Assembly: GCF_003058325.1 (NCBI RefSeq)
Contig: NZ_CP028843.1
Location: forward strand, 4,438,001 to 4,502,000
Length of the DNA: 64,000 nucleotides
Source: Methylobacterium currus
Lineage (GTDB): Bacteria > Pseudomonadota > Alphaproteobacteria > Rhizobiales > Beijerinckiaceae
Direction: 5' to 3'
Made by a program: the position numbers and the translations under genes. The stretch's first letter is position 1. The number at the start of each line of letters is the position of its first letter. Positions 1-10,865 of this stretch are shown piece by piece. Under the pieces are notes generated by a model. That model saw only the letters and a program-made list of their open reading frames with translations, was not told where the DNA came from and ran no database searches.

Positions 1-1502
<1,502 letters not shown>

Positions 1503-1612
1503 CCCGACGCCCGATACCGGCGCGCCGCGAAGCCGTGGCACGATTCTGACTGCGTCAAGCGCGCGGCCCGGTCCCGGTCCGGCGCGCTCCTCTTTTCGGA
1601 CACCCTATCCCC

Positions 1613-3235
1613 ATGATCCGCCTCGACAAGATCGGCAAGCAGAACGGCAACCAGCTCCTCTTCATCGAGGCCTCGGCGGCGTTGCAGCGCGGCGAGAAGG
1701 TCGGGCTCGTCGGCCCCAACGGCGCCGGCAAGACGACCCTGTTCCGGATGATCACCGGCGAGGAGCAGCCCGACGAGGGCCAGGTCTCGACCGACCGCGG
1801 CATCACCATCGGGTATTTCAGCCAGGATGTCGGCGAGATGGCCGGCCGCAGCGTGCTGTCCGAGGTGATGGACGGCGCAGGTCCCGTGAGCGCGATCGCG
1901 GCCGAGCTGCGCGAGATCGAGACGGCGCTCGCCGATCCCGACCGGGCCGACGAGATGGAGGCGCTGGTCGAGCGCTACGGCGAGGTCCAGGGCCGGTTCG
2001 AGGAGCTCGGCGGCTACGCGCTGGAGGGCCGGGCGCACGAGGTGCTGGCCGGCCTGAGCTTCGCCCCCGAGATGATCGAGGGCGATGTCGGCGCTTTGTC
2101 GGGCGGCTGGAAGATGCGCGTCGCGCTCGCCCGCATCCTCCTGATGAACCCGGACGTGATGCTCCTCGACGAGCCGAGCAACCACCTCGACCTCGAGAGC
2201 CTGATCTGGCTCGAGGACTTCCTCAAGGGCTTCGACGGCGCCCTGCTGATGACCTCGCACGACCGGGCGTTCATGAACCGGATCGTCGGCAAGATCATCG
2301 AGATCGACGCCGGCTCGCTCACGACCTATTCGGGCGACTACGCCTTCTACGAGCAGCAGCGGGCGCAGAACGAGGCGCAGCAGCAGGCGCAGTTCGAGCG
2401 CCAGCAGGCGATGCTGGCGAAGGAGATCAAGTTCATCGAGCGCTTCAAGGCGCGCGCCTCGCACGCCGCGCAGGTGCAGAGCCGGGTGAAGAAGCTCGAC
2501 AAGATCGAGCGCGTCGAGCCGCCCCGCCGCCGCCAGAGCGTGGCGTTCGACTTCCCCACCGCGCCCCGCTCGGGCGACGACGTGATCAGCCTGAAATCGG
2601 TGCGCAAGAGCTACGGCAGCCGAACGATCTATGACGGGCTCGATTTCGGCATCCGCCGCAAGGAGCGCTGGTGCGTGATGGGCGTCAACGGCGCCGGCAA
2701 GTCGACCTTGCTCAAGCTCGCCACCGGTACCACCGCGCCGGATGCGGGCAGCGTGACGATCGGGGCCAGCGTCAAGCTCGGCTACTTCGCCCAGCACGCC
2801 ATGGACATCCTCGACGGCGAGCGCACGGTGTTCGGGTTCCTGGAAGAGTCCTTCCCGCAGGCCGGGCAGGGCTCGCTGCGCACGCTGGCCGGCTGCTTCG
2901 GCTTCTCGGGCGACGACGTCGAGAAGCGCTGCCGCGTGCTCTCGGGCGGCGAGAAGGCCCGCCTCGCCATGGCCAGGATGCTCTACGACCCGCCGAACTT
3001 CCTCGTCCTCGACGAGCCGACCAACCACCTCGACGTCGGCACCAAGGACATGCTGATTGCCGCGCTCGCGCAGTACGAGGGCACGATGCTGTTCGTCTCG
3101 CACGACCGGCACTTCCTCGCCGCCCTGTCGAACCGGGTGCTCGAGCTGACGCCCGACGGCATCCACCAATATGGCGGCGGGTACTCGGAATATGTCGAGA
3201 AGACCGGGCGCGAGGCGCCGGGCTTGCGGCACTGA
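1613..3235 (+). CDS. ABC-F family ATPase (EttA/Uup/YheS class)
   Basis: A soluble tandem-ATPase protein of 540 residues with no membrane segments. Domain 1 has Walker A GPNGAGKTT (34-42), signature LSGGWK and Walker B LLDEPSNHLD. A charged linker rich in Q, K and R follows. Domain 2 has GVNGAGKST (about 360), signature LSGGEKARLAMA and LVLDEPTNHLD. ABC-F proteins bind the ribosome, usually in the E site, and affect elongation or relieve stalling; the exact subfamily cannot be fixed by eye. It stands alone on the plus strand about 110 bases after cmk. The intact catalytic glutamate/aspartate pairs suggest an active enzyme. Family assignment is secure. Confidence 0.93.
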   Translation: MIRLDKIGKQNGNQLLFIEASAALQRGEKVGLVGPNGAGKTTLFRMITGEEQPDEGQVSTDRGITIGYFSQDVGEMAGRSVLSEVMDGAGPVSAIAAELREIETALADPDRADEMEALVERYGEVQGRFEELGGYALEGRAHEVLAGLSFAPEMIEGDVGALSGGWKMRVALARILLMNPDVMLLDEPSNHLDLESLIWLEDFLKGFDGALLMTSHDRAFMNRIVGKIIEIDAGSLTTYSGDYAFYEQQRAQNEAQQQAQFERQQAMLAKEIKFIERFKARASHAAQVQSRVKKLDKIERVEPPRRRQSVAFDFPTAPRSGDDVISLKSVRKSYGSRTIYDGLDFGIRRKERWCVMGVNGAGKSTLLKLATGTTAPDAGSVTIGASVKLGYFAQHAMDILDGERTVFGFLEESFPQAGQGSLRTLAGCFGFSGDDVEKRCRVLSGGEKARLAMARMLYDPPNFLVLDEPTNHLDVGTKDMLIAALAQYEGTMLFVSHDRHFLAALSNRVLELTPDGIHQYGGGYSEYVEKTGREAPGLRH

Positions 3236-3245
3236 GGGGCCTCGC

Positions 3246-5675
3246 TCACGCTCCCTGCAGCATCGGCGCCACCGCCTCCGCCGCCACCGGCCGGCTGACC
3301 AGGTAACCCTGGACCTCGGTGCAGCCCGCCGCCCGCAGCTGGGCGAGCTGCTCCTCGGTCTCGACGCCCTCGGCGGTGGTGGTCATGCCGAGGCTGTCGG
3401 CGAGCGTCGTCACCGCCCGCACGATGGCGAGCGCGTCGGTCCGCACCGAGAGGTCGGCCACGAAGGCGCGGTCGATCTTGATCTTGTCGAACGGGAAGGC
3501 CCGCAGGTAGCCGAGCGACGAGTAGCCGGTGCCGAAATCGTCCATGGCGATGCGCACCCCGATCCCCTTGAGGCGGTGCAGGATGGCCAGCGTCGAGGGA
3601 TTGTCCTGCAGGAGCACGCCCTCGGTGATCTCGAGTTCCAACCGGTGCGGATCGAGATTCGCCTCGCGCAGGGCGGCGATCACGGTGGCGTCGATGTCGG
3701 CGCTGCGGAACTGCACCGGCGAGAGGTTCACGGAGACCCGGAAGGCTTGCGGCCAGCGCGCCGCCTCGCGGCAGGCCTGGCGCAGGACCCACTCGCCGAG
3801 CGGCACGATCATGCCGGTCTCCTCGGCGATCGGCACGAAGGCGGCGGGGCTCACCACGCCCCGGACCGGGTGGTGCCAGCGCAGCAGCGCCTCGAACCCG
3901 GCGATCCGGTTGCTCGCCAGGTCCAGGAACGGCTGGAACGCCAGGGCGAATTGCTGCTCGGCCAGAGCCACCCGGAGATCGAGTTCGACGCCGCGCCGGG
4001 CCTGGATCGCCACGTCCATGGCGGGCTCGAAGAAGCGGTGGACGCCCCGACCTTCCGCCTTGGCGCGGTAGAGCGCCATGTCGGCGGCCCGCAGCAGGCC
4101 CTCGGAATCCTGCCCGTCCGTCGGGGTGAGCGCGATGCCGATGCTGAGGCCGACCGCGACGCGCTTGCCGTCGATCTCGTAGTCGCGTCCGACCGCCTCG
4201 ATCAGCCGGCCGGCGAGGCGCCCGGCCCGGAAGCGCGAGGTCGGCTGCAGGATCACCGCGAACTCGTCGCCGCCGAGCCGGGCCAGGGTCGCGGCGCCGG
4301 CCTCCGCCTTGTCGCGGATCGCGGCGGTCAGCCGGGCGGTCACCTCGCGCAGCAGCTTGTCGCCGACGGCGTGGCCGAGGGTGTCGTTGACGTTCTTGAA
4401 CCGGTCGAGGTCGAGGCACAGGACCGCCGTGGCGCCGCCGCCAGATGCCGATTCCTTGGCCAAAGCCTCCGCCAGGGCCTCGTGCAGCAGGGCGCGGTTG
4501 GGCAGGCCGGTCAGCGCGTCATGGCGGGCCATGTGGACGATCTGCGCCTCGGCGCGCTTGGCGGCGGTGACGTCCTCGTGCACCGTCACGAAGCCGCCCT
4601 CCGGCGTCGGCGCGTAGGTGACGGCGATCACCCGTCCGTCGATCAGCGTCTGGTCGAGTCGGTAGCGGGTGCGGGTGGCCAGCCGCTCGCGCACCTGCCG
4701 CCAGGCCTCCTCGGGCCGCAGGCCCGGGAAATTGCCAGCCTCGGTGCGGCGGTGGATCAGCTCCTCGGCGGTGATGCCCGGACGCACCGTCTCGGGCGAC
4801 AGGCCGTAGAGGTCGAGGAACTGTCGGTTGACGACCGTGACCCGGTGATCGGCGTCGAACAGGACGAGGCCGTGCGACATGTGGGTCAGGGCATGGTCGA
4901 GCCAGCGGTTCTGCTCGGCCAGTCGCGCATCGGCCCGCGCCCGGTCGGTCGCGTCCTCGTGCACCACCATGGTGCTGCCGTCCGGCAGCGGCGCGATGGT
5001 GGTCTTGAGCAGACGGGCGTTCGGCAAGTGCCGCTCGCGCTGCAGCCGGACCCGCTGCGCGATGCGCGCGGAGACGAAGGCCCAGGCCTCGTCGGGGTTC
5101 AGGTGCAGGTAGTTGCCGGCCTCGGCGCTGGTGCGGATCATGCTCTCGAGCGGCGTGCCGAGGCGCAGCAGCTCCGGCGGTAGCCCGAAGAGATCGCGGA
5201 GCCGGTCGTTGTGGGCGATCAGCCGCAGGTCGGCATCGAACAGGCTGACGCCGAGGGGAAGATTCTCCACCACCGCCTCGAAGCGTCGCGTCTGCTCCTC
5301 GCAGCGTCGCGTCTGCTCCTCGCAGCGCCGCGCCTGTTCGAGCTGCGCGAGCGCCGGGCCGGACAGCGCGGCGCAGACGCCGCGCCACCCTGTGACGGTT
5401 CCGTCCACCGCGAAGAGCGGCGCTCCGCCGAACCGGAACCATCGGGTCCGCCCGTCGCGGTGGCGGTGCGGCCGGATCACGTCCCGGAACGGGATCGGGC
5501 TCTTGAGCGGCGCGTCGTCACCCGGATCGCCGTCGAGCCCCGGCCAGGGCCGCCCGAGCGGCTCGGCCTCGCCCGTCAGCGCCGCGTAGCGCCCGGACAC
5601 CCGTGTCAGCCGAAGCTCCGCATCGGTCTCCCAGACCCAGTCGGCGGCGAAGGTGTCGAGATCGTCGGGCAGCAT
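3246..5675 (-). CDS. PAS-GGDEF-EAL sensor protein (c-di-GMP turnover)
   Basis: An 809-residue cytoplasmic signalling protein. Three PAS-type regions occupy about residues 5-125, 165-280 and 290-400 (two share the 'LFDADxR...N' pattern). A GGDEF domain with intact GGDEF (about 468) and an EAL domain with intact FEALLRW (about 592), EITEG and DDFGTG motifs follow. Both diguanylate cyclase and phosphodiesterase sites look complete, so the net activity is not predictable. No signal peptide or membrane span was seen. I chose the ATG at 5675; an upstream extension to 5777 in the same frame reads as non-coding. Between PAS1 and PAS2 a 21-bp unit is exactly duplicated (5284-5325), adding one heptad to a predicted coiled coil. 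Confidence 0.93.
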   Translation of the reverse strand: MLPDDLDTFAADWVWETDAELRLTRVSGRYAALTGEAEPLGRPWPGLDGDPGDDAPLKSPIPFRDVIRPHRHRDGRTRWFRFGGAPLFAVDGTVTGWRGVCAALSGPALAQLEQARRCEEQTRRCEEQTRRFEAVVENLPLGVSLFDADLRLIAHNDRLRDLFGLPPELLRLGTPLESMIRTSAEAGNYLHLNPDEAWAFVSARIAQRVRLQRERHLPNARLLKTTIAPLPDGSTMVVHEDATDRARADARLAEQNRWLDHALTHMSHGLVLFDADHRVTVVNRQFLDLYGLSPETVRPGITAEELIHRRTEAGNFPGLRPEEAWRQVRERLATRTRYRLDQTLIDGRVIAVTYAPTPEGGFVTVHEDVTAAKRAEAQIVHMARHDALTGLPNRALLHEALAEALAKESASGGGATAVLCLDLDRFKNVNDTLGHAVGDKLLREVTARLTAAIRDKAEAGAATLARLGGDEFAVILQPTSRFRAGRLAGRLIEAVGRDYEIDGKRVAVGLSIGIALTPTDGQDSEGLLRAADMALYRAKAEGRGVHRFFEPAMDVAIQARRGVELDLRVALAEQQFALAFQPFLDLASNRIAGFEALLRWHHPVRGVVSPAAFVPIAEETGMIVPLGEWVLRQACREAARWPQAFRVSVNLSPVQFRSADIDATVIAALREANLDPHRLELEITEGVLLQDNPSTLAILHRLKGIGVRIAMDDFGTGYSSLGYLRAFPFDKIKIDRAFVADLSVRTDALAIVRAVTTLADSLGMTTTAEGVETEEQLAQLRAAGCTEVQGYLVSRPVAAEAVAPMLQGA
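5284..5325 (-). repeat. Exact 21-bp tandem duplication encoding a heptad
   Basis: Two identical 21-bp units (5284-5304 and 5305-5325) inside the PAS-GGDEF-EAL gene encode CEEQTRR twice, in the helical linker after the first PAS region. A whole heptad is the step that keeps coiled-coil register. Confidence 0.9.
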
Positions 5676-6009
5676 CACGCGGTCTTCTACGAGCGCCTCT
5701 TGAGTCTCACACAATCGCTGCGATTTCCTTTCTGGAATTGTAACCGCGGAAGCCCTGCTACCTGTGGGTTGGGGCACGGGCGGGGAGACCGTTGGTTCCT
5801 CTCACCGCAACGAGACCGCCTCGGCCTCGACGGCGAGCGGAACCCCGTCCCGCGGGAGATCGAGGCCGCGCGCGCCCGGGCCGAAGGGGCGGCGAGGACC
5901 GAATCGGGGCGAGACCGGCGACCGGCCGGCCGCCGATGCAGCGCGAGCCGTCTCTCGGTCCGGAGGACTCTCGCACCGAGCCGCGTCCGGACGACCGGGA
6001 TCGGCGGCG
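5676..6009. other. Intergenic region without a supported gene
   Basis: This 334-base stretch separates hrpB (ending at 6010 on the minus strand) from the GGDEF-EAL gene (starting at 5675 on the minus strand). Open frames across it are antisense or read-through and lack start signals. The promoter of the GGDEF-EAL gene is expected here; the A/T-richer segment near 5715-5765 is the likeliest place. Confidence 0.5.
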
Positions 6010-8499
6010 TCACGTCCCCCGCGGCTTGGCGCGCCGGGTCGGCGGGGCGGTGGTCGGGTCCTCGGGCCAGGGATGGCGGGGATACTGGCCGCGCATGTCG
6101 GCGCGCACCGCCGCCCAGGAGCCGCGCCAGAAGCCCGGCAGGTCGCGGGTGATCTGGATCGGGCGCTGGGCCGGCGAGAGCAGGTGCAGCACCAGGGGCA
6201 CCGTCCCGCCGCCGATGGTCGGGTGGCGGGTGAGGCCGAACAGCTCCTGCACCCGCACGGCGAGAACCGGCCCGCCCTCGGCGGCGTAATCGACCGGGAT
6301 GCGCGAGCCCGTCGGCACCTCGATATGGGTCGGCGCCTCGGCGTCGAGGCGGGCGCGCAACGACCACGGCACGAGGTCGTGCAGGGCATCCGAGAGCCGG
6401 TCCGCGCCGATCTCGTCGAGGCGGGTGAGACCGGCGAGATGCGGCCCGAGCCAGTCGGGCAGGGTCTCGGCGAGGTGGGAATCCGAAAGGTCGGGCCAGG
6501 GCTCGCCCTCGGCGGAGCGGAGGAACATCACCCGCTCGCGCCATTGCTGCGCCGCCTTCGACCAGGGCAGGGCACCGATCCCGAGGCCGGCGAGGCCGCG
6601 GGCCAGGATCGCGGCGCTGTCGGCATCGGGCGGGACCGGCAGGATCCGCTCGGCCAGGGAGACGGCGCCGAGGCGGCGCTGCGCCCGGGCGCGTAAGGAG
6701 CGCGCCTCGGGGTCGAACTCGACCCGGGTGCGGGCCTCGATCCGGTCGGCGAACAGGGCCTCGATGGCGGGGAGCGCGATCGGCGCGGCGGCCAGGATGC
6801 GCGCGGCCGAGGCCTTGCCGACGATCTCGGCCACCGCCAGGAACGGCTCGCGGGCGAGGCCGGCGGCGGGATCGAGGGCGGCGCCCCGCCCATTGGCCAG
6901 GACGTACTCGCCCGGCCGGCCGCGGGCCCGGGCGATCCGGTCCGGATAGGCCAGCGCCAGGAGCGTGCCGGTGTCGGGCGTCTCGCCACCCGCCGGCGCG
7001 ACCATTCCCACCGCCATCCTCGCCCAGCCGGCGGCGAGGCGGCGCATGTCCTCGGCCCGGCCCGAGCGGTCGCGGCGATAGCGCTCGACCCGCTCGGTCA
7101 GGTCCACGGCATCGCCGCCGAGGCCGCGCTCCACCAGCACGGCCGCGAGATCGGCGGCGTGCCGCGCCGCCTCGCGGCCGTTTTCCGCGGCGCTCACCAC
7201 CATGCGGGCGAGGCGCGGCGGCAGGGGAAGGGCGCGGAGCGCCCGGCCGGACGGGGTCAGGCGGCCGTCGCCGTCGAGGGCGTCGAGGCCGATGAGCAGC
7301 GCGCGGGCCTCGGCCAGGGCCGGAGCCGGGGGCGGGTCGAGGAAGGGCAGGGTCGTCGGATCGGCGACGCCCCAGGCGGCGCAGTCGAGCACCAGCCCGG
7401 CGAGGTCGGCGGCCAGGATCTCGGGCCGGGTGAAGGGCTCGAGCGCGCCGGTCGCGGCCTCCGACCACAGCCGGTAGCAGATGCCGGCCTGCGTGCGGCC
7501 GGCGCGGCCCCGGCGCTGGTCGACGGAGGCGCGGGAGGCGCGCTGGGTGACGAGGCGGGTCAGGCCGAGATCCGGCTCGTAGACCGGCACCCGGGCGAGG
7601 CCCGAATCGACCACCACCCGCACGCCCTCGATGGTGAGCGAGGTCTCGGCGATGGAGGTCGCGAGCACCACCTTGCGGCGGCCCGCCGGGCTCGGCCGCA
7701 CCGCCCGGTCCTGCTCGCCCCGGTCGAGGGCGCCATAGAGCGGGGCGAGGTCGACCTCGGGAAAATCGGCGAGGCGCTCGCTCAGGCGCTCCTCGGTGCG
7801 GCGGATTTCGGCCTGCCCCGGCAGGAAGGCCAGGACCGAGCCGGGCTCGGCCCTGAGCGCCCGCATCACCGCGTCGGTCACCGCGTCCTCGATGCGCGTC
7901 TGCGGGTCGCGGTCGAGGTGGCGGGTCTCGACCGGGAAGGCCCGGCCTTCCGACAGGATCACCGGGGCGTCGCCCATCAGCGCGGCCACCCGGGCGCCGT
8001 CGAGGGTCGCCGACATCGCCAGGAGCCGCAGGTCCTCCCGCAGGGCGCCTTGCGCGTCGAGCGCCAGCGCCAGGCCGAGATCGGCGTCGAGCGAGCGCTC
8101 ATGGAACTCGTCGAACAGCACCGCGGCGACACCGTCGAGCTCCGGGTCGTCCAGGATCATGCGGGCGAACACGCCTTCGGTGACGACCTCGATCCGGGTG
8201 CGGGCCGAGACCTTGGAGCCGAGGCGCACCCTGAGGCCCACCGTCTCGCCGACCGCCTCGCTCAAGGTCGCGGCCATGCGCTCGGCCGCCGCCCGGGCGG
8301 CGAGGCGGCGCGGCTCCAGGAGGATGATCCGGCGGTCGCCGCGCCACGGCGCCTCCAGGAGGGCGAGCGGCACCCGGGTGGTCTTGCCCGCCCCCGGCGG
8401 CGCCACCAGCACCGCGTTGGGTCGGCCGGCGGGCTCCGCCAGGGCGGTCGCGAGGTCGCCGAGGACGGCGTCGATCGGCAGGGAGGAAATGGCGCGCAT
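6010..8499 (-). CDS. hrpB: ATP-dependent helicase HrpB
   Basis: An 829-residue DEAH/RHA-type helicase. Walker A APPGAGKTT (about 33-41), the DEFH box FDEFHER (about 128), motif III MSATLDG, and the motif V/VI region DQRRGRAGR are all present. These are followed by a helicase-associated domain and the C-terminal HrpB domain ending in a short basic tail. The start ATG at 8499 gives the typical short N-terminus before IDAVLGDL; an ATG 12 codons upstream (8535) is less likely. The physiological substrate of HrpB is poorly known; RNA remodelling is the family expectation. It is divergent from the small secreted-protein gene at 8711, with 211 bases between them. Confidence 0.94.
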   Translation of the reverse strand: MRAISSLPIDAVLGDLATALAEPAGRPNAVLVAPPGAGKTTRVPLALLEAPWRGDRRIILLEPRRLAARAAAERMAATLSEAVGETVGLRVRLGSKVSARTRIEVVTEGVFARMILDDPELDGVAAVLFDEFHERSLDADLGLALALDAQGALREDLRLLAMSATLDGARVAALMGDAPVILSEGRAFPVETRHLDRDPQTRIEDAVTDAVMRALRAEPGSVLAFLPGQAEIRRTEERLSERLADFPEVDLAPLYGALDRGEQDRAVRPSPAGRRKVVLATSIAETSLTIEGVRVVVDSGLARVPVYEPDLGLTRLVTQRASRASVDQRRGRAGRTQAGICYRLWSEAATGALEPFTRPEILAADLAGLVLDCAAWGVADPTTLPFLDPPPAPALAEARALLIGLDALDGDGRLTPSGRALRALPLPPRLARMVVSAAENGREAARHAADLAAVLVERGLGGDAVDLTERVERYRRDRSGRAEDMRRLAAGWARMAVGMVAPAGGETPDTGTLLALAYPDRIARARGRPGEYVLANGRGAALDPAAGLAREPFLAVAEIVGKASAARILAAAPIALPAIEALFADRIEARTRVEFDPEARSLRARAQRRLGAVSLAERILPVPPDADSAAILARGLAGLGIGALPWSKAAQQWRERVMFLRSAEGEPWPDLSDSHLAETLPDWLGPHLAGLTRLDEIGADRLSDALHDLVPWSLRARLDAEAPTHIEVPTGSRIPVDYAAEGGPVLAVRVQELFGLTRHPTIGGGTVPLVLHLLSPAQRPIQITRDLPGFWRGSWAAVRADMRGQYPRHPWPEDPTTAPPTRRAKPRGT

Positions 8500-8710
8500 G
8501 GGCGCCGGGATGGCGGAGGCGCCGCGGCGGCGCAAGCCCGGCCCGGAGACCGGCCCGGGGGCGCTACTCCGCCGATCCCTCAGCGTGGTCTCCTGCGTAG
8601 TCTCCGAGGAATTTTTCCCGATGATTTCTCATGTCGCTGCGGAACCGCGGGCGGGGCGAGAGATTGACGCTTGGGTTGGCCGAGGGGGCCACCGGCTGGA
8701 GTACACCGCG

Positions 8711-9007
8711 ATGAAGTCTCTGACCCTGGCCCTGGCGGCAAGCGTGCTGCTGGGCGGTCTCGCCCTGACCCCGGCCTCGGCCGCCGTGACCGGCCCCGCC
8801 CCGGCCGTCGCCGGTGCGGAGTCGACGGTCGAGCACGTCGCCATGCGCCGCCATCACCACTACCACCGCATGAAGCGGCACGACCGCCACATGCGTCGCA
8901 TGATGCGCCGCAACAACATGCGGGCCGGCGACCCGAACGCGCGCAACCCGTCGCGCCGGGGCTACCAGCAGCAGCTTGGCAACACCACGGGCGGCCCGCG
9001 CTACTGA
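8711..9007 (+). CDS. Small secreted His/Met/Arg-rich protein
   Basis: A 98-residue protein with a clear Sec signal peptide (MKSLTLALAASVLLGGLALT, cleavage probably after PASA, about residue 24). The mature part holds a striking basic block rich in H, M and R (residues 45-68, with HHHYHRMKRH), then a polar tail ending GGPRY. It is exported to the periplasm or beyond. The His/Met density would suit transition-metal binding, but that is inference; no family was recognised. The start is set by the signal peptide; longer upstream frames lack one. It is a single-gene unit divergent from hrpB. Confidence 0.85.
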   Translation: MKSLTLALAASVLLGGLALTPASAAVTGPAPAVAGAESTVEHVAMRRHHHYHRMKRHDRHMRRMMRRNNMRAGDPNARNPSRRGYQQQLGNTTGGPRY

Positions 9008-9216
9008 GTCCTCGCGACCGAAGAACGATGGCGGGCGCGCAGGAGCGCGCTCGCGACCCGGCCCTCCGTCTTCCGGATGGGTCCGAGACGAGGAAGGGAC
9101 GCAACACGGGGCTTGCGCGCGACGCCGCTCCGGGCGAGGGAGCCGGACCGGCCCCCCTCGATCCGTGAGAGCCCGCCCGTGACCCTGTCTCTTCCGTCGC
9201 GCGGGACCACCCGCCG

Positions 9217-9717
9217 ATGAGCCTCGCTTCCGTCAAGGCCGACCTTGCTGCGCGCGCGCCCGATCTCGCCCTGCTCGAGACCGAAGCGAGTTCCGCCACC
9301 GTGGCCCTCGCCGCCGCCGCCCACGGCGTCGAGCCGGCCCGCATCGCCAAGACCCTGTCCCTGCGCCTCGGCGAGCGCGTGGTGCTGCTGGTGGCCCGGG
9401 GCGATGCCCGCCTCGACAACCGCAAGGCCAAGGCCGCCTTCGGGACCAAGCCCCGGATGCTCGGGCCCGAGGAGGTCGAGGCGATCACCGGCCATCCCGT
9501 CGGCGGCGTCTGCCCGTTCGGCCTCGCCACGCCGCTTCCGGTCTATTGCGACGTCAGCCTCAAGGCCTTCGACGAGGTGGTGCCGGCGGCGGGTTCCCCG
9601 AACAGCGCGGTGCGGATCACGCCCGAGCGCATGGCCGCGCTGACCGGGGCGGAGTGGATCGACGTCTGCCAGCCGCCGCCCGGGGAGGGCGATGCCGACC
9701 AGGCGGCAGCGACCTGA
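9217..9717 (+). CDS. YbaK/EbsC-family aminoacyl-tRNA deacylase
   Basis: A 166-residue single-domain protein of the YbaK/ProX editing family, which hydrolyses mischarged tRNAs (for example Cys-tRNA-Pro) in trans. It shows the conserved core AKTLSLRLG, the RGDARLDNRKAKAAFG segment and the glycine-rich GHPVGGVCPFGL segment expected near the active site. Length fits free-standing members. The specific mischarged substrate cannot be told from sequence. No clear Shine-Dalgarno is seen before ATG 9217, so the start is moderately sure. It lies alone between the secreted protein and corA. Confidence 0.88.
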   Translation: MSLASVKADLAARAPDLALLETEASSATVALAAAAHGVEPARIAKTLSLRLGERVVLLVARGDARLDNRKAKAAFGTKPRMLGPEEVEAITGHPVGGVCPFGLATPLPVYCDVSLKAFDEVVPAAGSPNSAVRITPERMAALTGAEWIDVCQPPPGEGDADQAAAT

Positions 9718-9853
9718 CCGAACGCGAAAACACGGGCGGCTGTGGATCCGGCGTCATCGACAATCGGGATGTCCGTGACCTAGCTGTCACGGAGCCTTCA
9801 AGCGGCCGGGCCACAAGGCCCCTCCGTCACGCCCCTGTCGTCCGAGACCGCCC

Positions 9854-10849
9854 TTGATCTTCGTCCATCAGCCGAATGCCTGCGCCAGCACCGGTCAGCC
9901 GCTCCTGGAGCGGCGCCTGCTCGAGATGTCGGAGCCGATCCCGCCGGACGCGCTCTGGATCGACCTGATCGAGCCGACCCGCCAGGAGGACAACAAGGTC
10001 GAGGCCTTCCTGGGCATCTCGATTCCGACCCGGGAGGAGATGCAGGACATCGAGCCCTCGGAGCTGCTCTACGTCGAGAACGGCGCCCGTTACATGACCG
10101 GGCGTCTGCTCTGCCGGGTCGATACCGACGACGCACAGCTCACCGGCGTCACCTTCATCCTGCGCGACAACAAGCTCGCCACGGTGCGCTACGACGACCC
10201 GCAGGCGTTCCGGATGTTCGTGCACCGGGCGGCGCGGCCGGCCGGGGTGATGCTGACCGGCGAGGCGATCCTGGCCGGCCTGATCGAGACCGTGATCGAC
10301 CGCGCCGCCGACGTGCTCCAGCTCCAGGGCGAGCGCATCGACCGGCTCTCGCGCCTGATCTTCGCCGAGCATTCCGACCCGAGCGCCCGCAACGCCGAAT
10401 TGCAGAACACCCTGCGCACCCTCGGGCGCCACAACGAGCTCCTGTCGCAGCAGCGCGAGAGCCTGGTCTCGGTCGAGCGCATCCTGCTCTCGCTCTCGGC
10501 GAGCTACCGGGCCAGCAAGGCCCCCCGCGAGATCCGCGAGGAAGTCCGCTCCACCTTGCGCGACCTGCAGTCGCTCGAGGAGCATGCCAGCTTCCTGTCG
10601 GGAAAAATCCAGTTCCTGCTCGACGCCACGCTCGGCCTCGTCAACCTCGAGCAGAACAACATCATCAAGCTGTTCTCGGTCATGGCGGTGGTGTTCATGC
10701 CGCCGACCCTGATCGCCTCGATGTACGGCATGAACTTCAAGATGATGCCGGAGCTCGAATGGGGCTTCGGCTACCCGATGGCGGTGGTGATGATGGTGGT
10801 GGCGGCGATCCTGCCCTACGCCTTCTTCCGCTGGAAGCGCTGGCTGTAG
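9854..10849 (+). CDS. corA: CorA-family magnesium/divalent cation transporter
   Basis: An inner-membrane channel protein, 331 residues from a TTG start at 9854; an in-frame ATG at 9926 (MSEPIPPD) would give 307. The long soluble N-terminal domain is mostly alpha-helical, and two C-terminal transmembrane segments (about 278-300 and 308-327) flank the selectivity motif YGMNF. CorA pentamers import Mg2+, sometimes Co2+ or Ni2+. The C-terminus ends in the basic RWKRW expected on the cytoplasmic side. Family identity is secure; ion specificity is not shown by the sequence. The next gene starts 16 bases downstream, so the two may be cotranscribed. Confidence 0.94.
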   Translation: MIFVHQPNACASTGQPLLERRLLEMSEPIPPDALWIDLIEPTRQEDNKVEAFLGISIPTREEMQDIEPSELLYVENGARYMTGRLLCRVDTDDAQLTGVTFILRDNKLATVRYDDPQAFRMFVHRAARPAGVMLTGEAILAGLIETVIDRAADVLQLQGERIDRLSRLIFAEHSDPSARNAELQNTLRTLGRHNELLSQQRESLVSVERILLSLSASYRASKAPREIREEVRSTLRDLQSLEEHASFLSGKIQFLLDATLGLVNLEQNNIIKLFSVMAVVFMPPTLIASMYGMNFKMMPELEWGFGYPMAVVMMVVAAILPYAFFRWKRWL

Positions 10850-10865
10850 GGGGGCGAGACCTGGC

